NCBI GenBank assembly: GCA_951217055.1
Contig: OX578276.1
Location: 136,653,787 to 136,717,786, forward strand
Length of the DNA stretch: 64,000 bases
Source of the DNA: Gerris lacustris
Lineage: Eukaryota; Arthropoda; Insecta; Hemiptera; Gerridae
Direction: 5' to 3'
Position numbers and translations under genes: made by a program. Under the pieces are notes generated by a model, which was given only the letters and a program-made list of their open reading frames with translations, did no database searches and was not told the DNA's origin. This document shows positions 11,594 through 20,789 of this stretch, one piece after another (position 1 is the first letter of the stretch; every line of letters starts with the position of its first letter).

Positions 11594-12123
11594 AGTATAA
11601 AGGGCGTAAGTCAACTTCCTATATACCTTTTTTGTGTGTAATTGTTTCTTGGTATAAAGGTGTTCCAAAACTATAATTTTTTAGGAGAGCAAAATCAAAC
11701 TTTGAAACTTCTCTAAAAAAAATTGTGAATACTTACAGATTTTGGCTCGGGACTCACTATCAAACTAAGGTTGTATTAGGTTTTTAAAGTAGACTTAATA
11801 TAGAATTCAAATTACAGTTAATCTTGCTTTTTAATGTTCATAATAATCTATTAATAGATGAAGTGTAATTTCTTATCACCCATCTTAAATATTACGAATA
11901 ACGGTTCAGAGGAGTTAAGTCAGTCAACAAGATGGTATAAAAAGGAGTTAAGTCATGGATAGTCAATTTTTTTCTTAATTTTGACGGAATAATTAGCCAA
12001 GCTTTGATGATCCTGAACAATATACTTGGAAAAAGGTGAGGAATGCAATTTATAATCTGTAATATCCACAATTTTTTTAGAGAATGTTTCAAAAGTTGTT
12101 TTTGGACTTAACTCCTTTATACT
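11594..12123. mobile_element. Fold-back MITE-like element
   Basis: The left end AGTATAAAGGGCGTAAGTC is mirrored by the right end GACTTAACTCCTTTATACT. Deeper in, AAACTTTGAAACTTCTCTAA (left) mirrors a complementary block at about 12065-12095. GGAGTTAAGTCA also recurs internally near 11912 and 11943, as subterminal repeats often do. There is no coding sequence. Boundaries are approximate and no target duplication is clear. Confidence 0.5.
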
Positions 12124-12680
12124 TTTCACTATAGTATTATTTTCTATTGATAATAAAAATGAAACTATATATTTGTTTACGAGTATTCAAACATGAATAC
12201 TTTGTTTTTAATATTCACTTGCAAAGATAAAAGAAACTATGAAACACATATCAAAATATATCTTTACAACAATTGGAAATCGTAAATTATTTAAGACTTG
12301 ATAATTGTTGGTGTAAAAGTTAGATAGTATAAAAGAAGCACAAACTACACATGCTGAATTTATTAATACTATTATGTTTACGACAGCATTTAAGTAAATA
12401 TGCTAGCAGAGGATAAGTTTTAATACCTAGCAACCATAAAAAAGGGTTAAGATACCTTTAAACATAACTATAACATATTTTAGAATTATGATAGTAAATA
12501 ATTAAAAAAAAAAAAAAAAAAAAAAAGCTACAAGTCTAAAAACATTTATTTTTTAAGTAAATAAAACGGATAGTTATGATTTTATGTAACAATCTTCTTT
12601 CTAGAGCAAAAGTGTACTCCTTGTATGAAGGGTCCAGTTTCCAGTAAAAAAAAAAAACTAAAACCAAGGTTTAAATATTA
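12124..12680. other. No recognisable gene; poly-A tract
   Basis: AT-rich sequence with a poly-A run at about 12505-12526. It could be the tail of an old retro-insertion, but nothing upstream is identifiable. Confidence 0.4.
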
Positions 12681-13141
12681 GTCCAGGAGCCAGGTAGATT
12701 TACCTGGAAAGTATTTTGAACTTAATGGAATTTTTACAGGTAACTCAGAGGTCCTCTGGGATGCCAATGCTGAGTTTTCGACCTCGTGGCCTTTGTGCTA
12801 ACTTGGGGAGGGGGGAAAAACCCCAATTTTTCCGCCAATTTTTCGGTTTTTCGCCTCTAGCCGGAAAACTAAGCGTCAAACAAAAACACTTTACCAGTAC
12901 AAAGTTAAAGAGCATCAAATTTTCTATAAAAATCACTGGTCATACTACTGTTTTCACCCATTAGGTACTGAGATACAGCATTTTGAAAAAATGTCAATTT
13001 TTAGGAAAGGTGGATTTTAGCGGAAGAAGTGTGTTTTTGGGCTTATAAAATATATTTATCATCATAAATTGAGTATTCAACATTTCTATGTATACCATAA
13101 TAATATTGTAACCCCCTGTAACCCCCTCCCCCCTCACTGCC

Positions 13142-13167
13142 CTCCCCCCCCCCCCCCCCCCCCCCCA
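13142..13167. repeat. Poly-C tract at arm end
   Basis: A run of about 26 C on the plus strand marks the inner limit of the left arm. A poly-G run at about 14687-14700 marks the inner limit of the right arm. Confidence 0.85.
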
Positions 13168-13281
13168 GAACTAAATTTGATGACGAATAATGTGCGTGAC
13201 TTATTGATTACGTAGATAAGAAGTTCTATCCTTCCCTTCATTTTTGACTTTTTATCTTTTAATAAAATAAAAATATCAATA

Positions 13282-14422
13282 GTCCAGGAAATGAAGCACT
13301 TTGGCTCGCAATTTTTTCGTCATACATCGATTTACTTGAAAATTTGACAGTAGGTAGAGAATAGTCCAAGCATCAAAATCTATATCATCTATATCATCAT
13401 TGCTATTACCCTGGGGGTGGTTGCCACCCCATCTCGGGGGTTGAAATTTTTTATTTTATTGTAACCACAGGAATCGATGGAAAAGCTAATTTTAAGTCAA
13501 AAATGATCTATACATTTTTTAAAAAAAAATAATATTTTTTGAGTTATTCGCGATTGAAAGTAAAAGTTGTTCGACCTTTTAGATCGGTTTTTCGCGAATA
13601 TCTCGAAAAATATGCATTTTATCAAACAAACTGTAAGAACAAAATTGTAGCCTATAAAAAAAGAAAGAAAATCCTTATTTTATGAATCACGTACGACCAA
13701 TACGGACCGACCTACGGCTTGTTAATTGTTAGCTTTTGTTCGTCAAATGCTAAATTTTAGAGATTCAGAGTCAAATAGCGATAAAACTGTGCATTTTACG
13801 AGGAAAACGTATAGAAGTTTTTTTAAAGTAGACAAAAAGAGCTTTCATTTTAAAACAAAATAGAAGTCGATAGCATCAAAATTAAGCGAGTTACGATGAA
13901 AATAAAGTTTGTCCCTACATTTTTCTACGAAAAAATCAGTGAAAACAACCCCCTAATTACCACCCTAATTCAAATTGATCGTCGCCCTTCTACGGTTTTG
14001 CATGGATTACATGGGACACATGAGAACAGCTTAACTCCAACTTTTCGGGAATATCCAGACGGCGGAAGTATGGGGTACGAGGTACAAAAGTCAAAATAGT
14101 ATAAATCCTGTATGATGAAAAAATATTTTTTGTACATTAAGGTCTAACAAGGGTTGATTTTAAGGGTTGAAATATTTTGAAATTGTGTTCCAAAATATAA
14201 AACAATTATTATACAACTAATCCAAACGAAATTTCACCCACCTTTAGCTTTAAAATGTTACTTTATAAGTTTTGATAATTGGGGGTAGTTTTCACTCCTA
14301 AAAAATAAACAGCGCCCATCGGCATAATATAGATTTTGAAGTAGAAGGGTAAGAGGAGCCTAATTCGATGAAGGACGAAACAATTGCGAGGTTTTGCCAT
14401 TTTTGAGCATTATTTACTGGAC
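13282..14422. mobile_element. Nested element with TA|GTCCAG ends
   Basis: It lies between the arms of the 12.7-15.2 kb palindrome. The left end TA|GTCCAGGAAATGAAG and the right end CATTATTTACTGGAC|TA form short imperfect terminal inverted repeats with TA on both sides. The interior has long AT-rich non-coding sequence and a short open frame (13896-14099) with no recognisable domain. Its ends resemble those of the enclosing element, but its interior is unrelated. Confidence 0.55.
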
Positions 14423-14540
14423 TACCAAGCACAGTTCAGTTATTGGTATTGGTCTCTTCCTCTCGCAGAGTGTTGTGCCCGTATATTTATTATTTTATAT
14501 TGAACATTATTTGGATTAATTTTCTGCAGAAGAACTCAGC

Positions 14541-14573
14541 CCCCCCCCCCCCCCCCTGCCTTCGGTACGCTAC
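14541..14573 (-). repeat. hAT-like terminus remnant (CAGTAGCGTACC)
   Basis: On the minus strand the sequence reads CAGTAGCGTACCGAAGGCAG followed by a G run, like the CAGTGGCGTA ends of hAT elements and the complete nested example at 57109-57343. A similar remnant ends at 19238 (minus, CACTGGCGTATCCAGCGG) and another starts near 32783. No partner end was found. Confidence 0.4.
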
Positions 14574-15161
14574 TGATCAGCGGATCTTTTCCCCCTCCCC
14601 TCCACCTGTAAGATTAATGATAGCACCATGTTGAATGTTTCAGGAAAGAAGAGGTTTTATTTAACTTATTTTTCAAATTTGGTTCTGGGGGGGGGGGGGG
14701 AGGCAGTGAGGAGGCAGGGGGTTACATATTATTATGGTATACATAGATATGTTGAATACTCAATTTATGATGATAAATCTATTTTATAGCCCAAAAACAC
14801 GCTTTTTTCCGCTAAAATCCACATTTTTTCAAATTTGGCATTTTTTCAAAATGCTGTATCACAGTACCTAATGGATGAAAACAGTCGTATGACCAGTAAT
14901 TTTTATAGGAAATTTGATGCTCTTTAACATTGTACTGGTAAAGTTTTTTTGTTTGACGCGTAGTTTTCGAGCTAGAGGCGAAGAACCAAACAAATGGCGG
15001 AAAAATTGGGGATTTTCCCCCCTCCCCAAGTTAGCACAAGGACCACGAGGTCGAAAACTCAGCATTTACATCCCAGAGGAGGTCTGAGTTACTTGTAAAA
15101 ATTCCATTAAGTTCAAAATACTTTCCAGCTCGACCTGGTTTTTTCGACCTGGCTCCTGGAC

Positions 15162-16126
15162 TATATTGTTTGTGTGAGAGTGAATTGTGCTTCAGGATTT
15201 ATACAGGTAACTTTCAAACCGGTACATTTTCGGCAGGAAACTGGACTGACAACACACGTCTTATGTGCAGTTTGGCATTTTTTCTTTCCCTTAATTTATG
15301 GCTCCAATAATTATACCTCAACCCATTTTTATTTTCTCTTATTCGCAGTATATTTTTTCAGGAAGGATTGTGATGGCGCGAAAAATCGATTTTTAAGATT
15401 TTAATGGCTTCCCACGTTTTAAGGTCCCTTAAGTACAAATACTCGTAAGTGGTTTTTAAATAGTGTCGGTATGACGCCTGTTATCAGTCGTTTATGTTCC
15501 GGCAGAAGCGTGGAGCCTAAATTACTGGGCTGATTTTGATGAAATTAGGCATACAGGTTCATAAAAGTCATGCCTCGAAGCGAAATCGAGCAATGAATTT
15601 TAGCTCTAAATTTAGGGGCGCTACCCCCAAAAACTCTGAAACAGTTTGAAAAAAATATCTTTCGCAAAAGGTTACGACGATTTTGAGTAAGAATCTAACC
15701 ATATAAGACGTTTTCCTGGGAAAAATCCAGTTCTCAAGATATTAATGAAAATAAGACCAACTAATAATTAAATTCAGATATCAATAAAGTAATTAGCTTC
15801 GTGTAAGTAATGCTTCAGTTTAGTTACGGTAGTCAAGTTGTTTGCTGAAATATCTGTATAAAGTAATGTGATAAGTCGTAGGTAATTCTAAGTTAGTCAA
15901 GTTGTTGGCAATCAGTCAATTGATGAGCTACATTCAAAGAATCGTCACATAAGTCGAGTACGTCCTATTCTCAGTCCTATCTCTTCCTGTCTGTTTTTCC
16001 TATATGAGAAGGTCCAGTCCCCTAGGAAAGGTTATATGCGTCGTAGTTTGTTGTCAATAGTGTCTGTCCAAGTTTGTTGCCATTTCTATATATTTATATA
16101 ACATAGATAGATATAACATCCGTCTC
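15162..16126. other. Repeat-like sequence without a gene
   Basis: The 76-codon open frame at 15174-15404 has no recognisable domain. About 15460-15720 has the texture of an old dispersed repeat (TTACTGGGCTGATTTTGATG, GGGGCGCTACCCCC) but has no second copy in this window. No gene is supported. Confidence 0.4.
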
Positions 16127-16399
16127 AGTAGTCAGTTATTGCCCGTCTCGCTAATAAGTTAGTAATTTCATTTCCAGAAATACCTGCATGGCTAGGTACC
16201 CAACAATATTGTACTTTCATTTTTGTCCTTGCTATTAAATTTCTAATTTTGAAAACTCAAATTTTGAATAACATTTTATTTAAAGCCGCCTTAACTGATT
16301 TGGAGCCTGTGTAAACTGTGGCGGTAACTACTCCTTGCTTTATGGCTGCGATCAGAGCATATAAGACGATCTCCAGCTCTATTGTGCTGGATCATCATC
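16127..16399 (-). pseudogene. LINE RNase H relic
   Basis: Minus-strand translation gives IELEIVLYALIAAIKQGVV, then YTGSKSVKAALN (the TDSxSALxAL position), a stop, and VQYCWVPSHAGISGNE. The last is the WVPGHSGIxGNE motif of LINE RNase H domains. It then reads ITNLLARRAIT and a stop. So it is the second half of an RNase H domain with an in-frame stop. It differs in sequence from the other two RNase H copies in the window. The upstream half (about 16263-16399) is duplicated at about 17412-17545. Confidence 0.7.
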
Positions 16400-16885
16400 A
16401 TCATCATCGTTTTTGTTGTGATCGAACTCCATTCGAGGTCCCTTCGAAGGTCTTGGTGCCGCCAGTGTGGAAGTGTAGATTCGTGATCCAGTGGTCATCC
16501 TTGTCCTTTAGCTGGTCTTGGTGGAGTTGCTTTAGGCGAGCTTGGTCTTTTCTTTTTCTTGTCAAGTATCGTTAATGGTTTTTTTGGTTACGTATGGGAC
16601 GTTTTATACTTTAAGGTGCAAAGGTCTGTTTCCCGTAGTTAATAATAATTATAATTTGATTTAAATTAAAATTTAACTTTCCGTAGTATGAAAACTACCA
16701 AAAACTTAAAAAATTGAATTTCGAATTGATTGTACAAGGTACAGGTACTAATTGAGTACTTTATAATTATAAGCGTTAATTCTGGTTTAGTTCTAATGTC
16801 ATAAATATTGACTGTCTAAATGTATATGAATATTGAAAGCTTGGATTCGGGACTAGTTATCGATTACGGTAGTGAAAAATCATTC

Positions 16886-16958
16886 TCCTGCGTAGCTTAG
16901 ATGGAAGAGCGCTATACTGGAAATATAGAGGCCCGTGGTTCAAATCCCGGCACAGGAG
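16886..16958 (+). repeat. tRNA-like sequence in 348-bp unit (copy 1)
   Basis: The 73-nt sequence has an acceptor stem TCCTGCG/CACAGGA with one mismatch. It has an A box TAGCTTAGATGG, an anticodon stem CTATA/TATAG with loop CTGGAAA (anticodon GGA, nominally serine) and a B box GGTTCAAATCC. The T stem (CGTGG/CCCGG) has two mismatches, and there is no long variable arm as serine tRNAs require. A tail to about 17062 ends in an A-rich run with a GTAGT/ACTAC hairpin. It is best read as a tRNA-derived SINE or pseudo-tRNA with intact Pol III boxes. Confidence 0.7.
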
Positions 16959-17233
16959 TGTATTTTTCACTGTCTGTTTCCCGTAGTTAATAATAATTAT
17001 AATTTGATTTAAATTAAAATTTAACTTTCCGTAGTATGAAAACTACCAAAAACTTAAAAAATTGAATTTCGAATTGATTGTACAAGGTACAGGTACTAAT
17101 TGAGTACTTTATAATTATAAGCGTTAATTCTGGTTTAGTTCTAATGTCATAAATATTGACTGTCTAAATGTATATGAATATTGAAAGCTTGGATTCGGGA
17201 CTAGTTATCGATTACGGTAGTGAAAAATCATTC

Positions 17234-17306
17234 TCCTGCGTAGCTTAGATGGAAGAGCGCTATACTGGAAATATAGAGGCCCGTGGTTCAAATCCCGGCA
17301 CAGGAG
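17234..17306 (+). repeat. tRNA-like sequence in 348-bp unit (copy 2)
   Basis: Identical to copy 1 and exactly 348 bp downstream. It has the same GGA anticodon loop, the same A and B boxes and the same tail. Confidence 0.7.
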
Positions 17307-17887
17307 TGTATTTTTCACTGTCTGTTTCCCGTAGTTAATAATAATTATAATTTGATTTAAATTAAAATTTAACTTTCCGTAGTATAAAAACTACCAAAAA
17401 CTTAAAAAATTGAATAACATTTTATTTAAAGCCGCCGTAACTGATTTGGAGCCTGTGTAAACTGTGGCGGTAACTACTCCTTGCTTTATGGCTGCGATCA
17501 GAGCATATAAGACGATCTCCAGCTCTATTGTGCTGGATCATCATCATCATCATCGTTTTTGTTGTGATCGAACTCCATTCGAGGTCCCTTCGAAGGTCTT
17601 GGTGCCGCCAGTGTGGAAGTGTAGATTCGTGATCCAGTGGTCATCCTTGTCCTTTAGCTGGTCTTGGTGGAGTTGCTTTAGGCGAGCTTGGTCTTTTCTT
17701 TTTCTTGTCAAGTATCGTTAATGGTTTTTTTGGTTACGTATGGGACGTTTTATACTTTAAGGTGCAATGGGAGAGACACTCTCTTTGTTAATTTTGCCAG
17801 ATTCTGATAAAAGGTTTAAATCTTCTTCAAGAGCTTTGAATCTGTGTCCTGGTCTTGTTTATTGTAGTATATTAATATTTATATATA

Positions 17888-18852
17888 CAGTATGTCCACG
17901 GATTGAGTTGCCTATATGTGTACGTAAAAAAAAAAAATACAATTTTCGAAGAAAAGTAACTCTTCATAAAATCTCCTGCTTGTTCTTGACTGAAGATTTA
18001 TAGTATTACTTTTTGTTCAAAATGTACCCTGTACCCTGAAAGTACAATTTCCTAAAATCGTACAAGAGTAAACCGGTCCAAATTTCGACTATACAAGAAA
18101 AAATTATTCTTTATAATTTCTATAAGATACTATTCCAAATTCATTTTTCGCATAAAAAAGTTCGATAATCAAATTTCAAAAATCCCCCCTCCCCTGCCAT
18201 TTATAAAAAGTAAAATTTGTCTGATTCTAATTTATGCGGGGTCGATTAAAAGGTCTCATTAAGTGCATTAAAAGTTGTAGTATTGCTTTTTTGATAAATG
18301 CAACATGAAAGCATTTATTGAGAAAATCGTATTTATTATTTAAATATTATTTATTTCTTTAATAATAAAAAAAAAATCATTTTCAAACAAGAATTTTTTT
18401 CAAACATGAATTTATTTTCCCCTTTAATAGCTTTCATGTTGTTTTTATCAAAAAAAGCAATACTACAACTTTTAATGCACTCAATGAGACCTTTAAAGCG
18501 ACCCCGCATAAATTAGAATCAGACAAATTTTACTTTTTATAAATGGCAGGGGGGGGGGGATTTTTGAAATTTGATTATGGAACATTTTAATGTGAAAAAT
18601 AAATTTGGAATAGTATCTTAAAGAAATTATAAAGAATACTTTTTTCTTGTATAGTCGAAATTTGGACCGGTTTACTCATGTACGATTTCAGGAAATTGTA
18701 CTTTCTGGGTATAGGGTACATTTCGAACACAAAGTAATACTATAAATCATCATTTCAGAACAAGCAGAAGATTTTATGAAGATTGACTTTTCTTCGAAAA
18801 TTGATTTTTTTTTAATTTACACGTATAGGCAACTCAATCCGTGGACATACTG
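17888..18852. mobile_element. 965-bp palindromic TA-flanked element
   Basis: The left end CAGTATGTCCACGGATTGAG and the right end, its reverse complement, are each bordered by TA, as expected for Tc1/mariner-type insertion. Arms of about 415 bp (17888-18302 and 18432-18852) are inverted copies, with only about 130 bp between them. Mirrored blocks include AAACCGGTCCAAATTTCGAC and ATTTATGCGGGGTCG. There is no transposase. This is a fold-back MITE, probably mobilised by a mariner-like enzyme. Confidence 0.8.
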
Positions 18853-19549
18853 TATATATTGAATTATGATTGTAAACAATCCCGTAGTCCAACATTCAAG
18901 TAAATTAAAATATCAAAATACTTGATTCAAACTAAGAACTGTCTCTTTATTAATCGTATTATAAGTCTTAGTCTAGTACAGTTGAAAATTGTTTTAAGAA
19001 GATATTTGCCAGAATGATTCCTGTTGTTTAGGTTTCTGGCTGGTAATATTACTGTTTCGCAAGTATTTTTAATAATGACCCCACTGTTCATTTCCAAGAC
19101 TTGGAAAATAAACAAGTAGTTTCCTTTTCTTGTACTTCATTTACCCCCTCCCCCCCCCCCCCCCCCCCCCCCTCCTGTCTAAAATAACTGAGAATGTGAC
19201 ACCCCCCCCCCCAGACCTAGCCGCTGGATACGCCAGTGATATTAAACATAGTCATAGACTGATTTAACTGAATACATTTTAAATTAATTATTGTTGTGTT
19301 GTAAAAATGAAGAAACTAACATTTTATTATTTTATTGTAATATATCTACTATTCCTTCAATAAAGGATTTTCAAAATTTAGTACCTTAAATATACTAATA
19401 TACTATATAATTAATTTTAAAAATACTTCTTTGGTGACTGGTTATAATAAATTCTTTGGTGATAATAAATAAATAATAGAATAAATCAAGGAGATAGAAC
19501 AAAATAGGATAAAGAACAAGGATCTAGACTAACCAAGACTGTGAAATTT
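18853..19549. other. Spacer with poly-C tracts and hAT-like end
   Basis: Poly-C runs at about 19147-19172 and 19202-19212 are followed by a hAT-like terminus ending at 19238 (minus strand CACTGGCGTATCC). The rest, up to the LINE, is AT-rich and without features. Confidence 0.5.
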
Positions 19550-19698
19550 GGCTCAGTAAAACTATTTGAACTGCAGAAACAGGGAAGTATCAAACATTTA
19601 TAAGAACTAAAAGAACACGGTTAGGACAGTACTGAATAAATTTTTACTTTATTTTAAGTGTCAAAAGTTGACATAATCTTAAATTTTACAAAATTAAA

Positions 19699-20673
19699 AT
19701 GGAAATCTTTGACTCATCTCTTCATGAATCACTAAACCTTTTGAGAAATGTTACCAAATCTAGTGGTAACCTGAAGAAAACATTGAAAAAAGATATCCTC
19801 CAAGCAATATCCGATCTAACTAAACTATTCAATAAATTAAAAACTGAATTATATACAAAACAGGATCCTAATCAAACAAACAATATAGATGCCAAGGAAA
19901 CCACTATTACCCCTAGTCCCTTGCTGAACTACGCTTTAGCAGTTAAGTCTAAGCCAACTCAATCAAAATTTAACCTTAAATCAAAAATTGACAATACTAT
20001 TAAAAATCCAAAATTTAAAGCAATTATTACACCAAAACTAGGCAATCTCCCAACAGACATTAACTCAGACTTAACTTATTGCCAAGAATCTAAAGGCTTA
20101 TTAAAAGAAAAATTAAACCCTAGGAAACTAAAAGTAGGAGTGTCTTCATTGAGGAATTTAAAAGATGGATCATTTCTCCTTGAAACTGAGTCAAGAAATG
20201 ACTTAGACATTATTATAAAAGAAATAAATAAGCCAAATGATGGTATTTTTGAGGCCAAAGAGATAAATAAATTCAGACCTAGATTGCTAATAAAAAATAC
20301 TCCCGAAGATATTACTAAAGAGAACGCAATGAATATACTAACTGAACAGAATCCTGAAGTAGGATTTACTCCTCAAAACGCTAAAACTATATACGTTTGG
20401 AAAAACAAATTCACCAATTTGACAAATCTAGTCATTGAAGTTACGCCAAATCTTCGTAAAATCCTACTTCAAACAAAAATAAAAATAGATTGGACAATGT
20501 CGCTGTGTTCTGATTATGTATCTATATTACAATGTTTTAACTGTTGTAAATTTAACCATATAGCAAAAAACTGTACAGCCAGAATTTGTTGTTTTCACTG
20601 TGGTGGAAATCATAATTCAAAAGAGTGTGACAGTATTCAAAAAAAAGTGTATCGATTGCTTAACTCATCTTAA
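19699..20673 (+). CDS. LINE ORF1, gag-like zinc-knuckle protein (frameshifted)
   Basis: This 324-residue, lysine-rich protein is a nucleic-acid-binding LINE ORF1. Residues about 1-100 are basic and predicted helical. About 120-270 form the middle region seen in I-type ORF1 proteins. Two zinc knuckles follow: CFNCCKFNHIAKNC (279-292, C-x2-C-x4-H-x4-C) and CFHCGGNHNSKEC (298-310). I-type ORF1 proteins usually have a third knuckle. Here it is in another frame, starting CIDC just after an eight-A run (20639-20646). That frame stays open to 20800 and its stop overlaps the ORF2 start. So ORF1 appears cut short by a one-base slip, or uses frameshifting. It would act in RNA packaging for retrotransposition. 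Confidence 0.85.
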   Translation: MEIFDSSLHESLNLLRNVTKSSGNLKKTLKKDILQAISDLTKLFNKLKTELYTKQDPNQTNNIDAKETTITPSPLLNYALAVKSKPTQSKFNLKSKIDNTIKNPKFKAIITPKLGNLPTDINSDLTYCQESKGLLKEKLNPRKLKVGVSSLRNLKDGSFLLETESRNDLDIIIKEINKPNDGIFEAKEINKFRPRLLIKNTPEDITKENAMNILTEQNPEVGFTPQNAKTIYVWKNKFTNLTNLVIEVTPNLRKILLQTKIKIDWTMSLCSDYVSILQCFNCCKFNHIAKNCTARICCFHCGGNHNSKECDSIQKKVYRLLNSS

Positions 20674-20789
20674 TGCTAAAAAGTTAGATCAAAGAATTAC
20701 CCACAATCAAAATATCGACCACCTAGCTACAAGTATTCTTTGCCCCCCCAGACAGTTCTTAATTACTAGGAAAATAGAAAATACTGACT

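Larger units (their letters stand above)
12681..15161. mobile_element. 2.5-kb palindromic element with TA|GTCCAGGAGCC ends
   Basis: Flanking TA dinucleotides at 12679-12680 and 15162-15163 bracket GTCCAGGAGCC at the left and GGCTCCTGGAC at the right. The arms (about 12681-13170 and 14680-15161) are inverted copies about 480 bp long, ending inward at a poly-C tract and a matching poly-G tract. The arms carry mirrored short open frames (12716-12964 plus, 14868-15065 minus), explained by the inverted repeat. No transposase is seen. The TA flanks and short terminal repeats suggest a non-autonomous DNA transposon; superfamily unresolved. Confidence 0.7.
16263..17766. repeat. Compound duplication: A-B-B-partial B-A'
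   Basis: Segment A (about 16263-16624) reappears almost unchanged as A' (about 17409-17766), offset 1146 bp. I see one substitution (GCCGCCTTAAC against GCCGCCGTAAC). Between them lie two full 348-bp units (16626-16973, 16974-17321) and a partial third (17322-17411). The near identity implies recent duplication, or assembly duplication. The 85-codon frames at 16318-16575 and 17464-17721 are identical by-products. Confidence 0.85.

Noticed and set aside
12716..15065. Pair of conserved 65-codon ORFs in opposite orientation
   Set aside because: They lie in the inverted arms of one element. The differences between them mostly change the amino acid, so there is no sign of protein selection.
16886..17306. 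Functional tRNA-Ser(GGA) genes
   Set aside because: The variable arm is too short for serine tRNA, the T stem has two mismatches and the acceptor one, and the sequences sit in a repeated mobile unit.
16318..17721. Two identical 85-residue histidine-containing proteins
   Set aside because: They are antisense to a LINE RNase H relic, and identical only because the DNA is duplicated.
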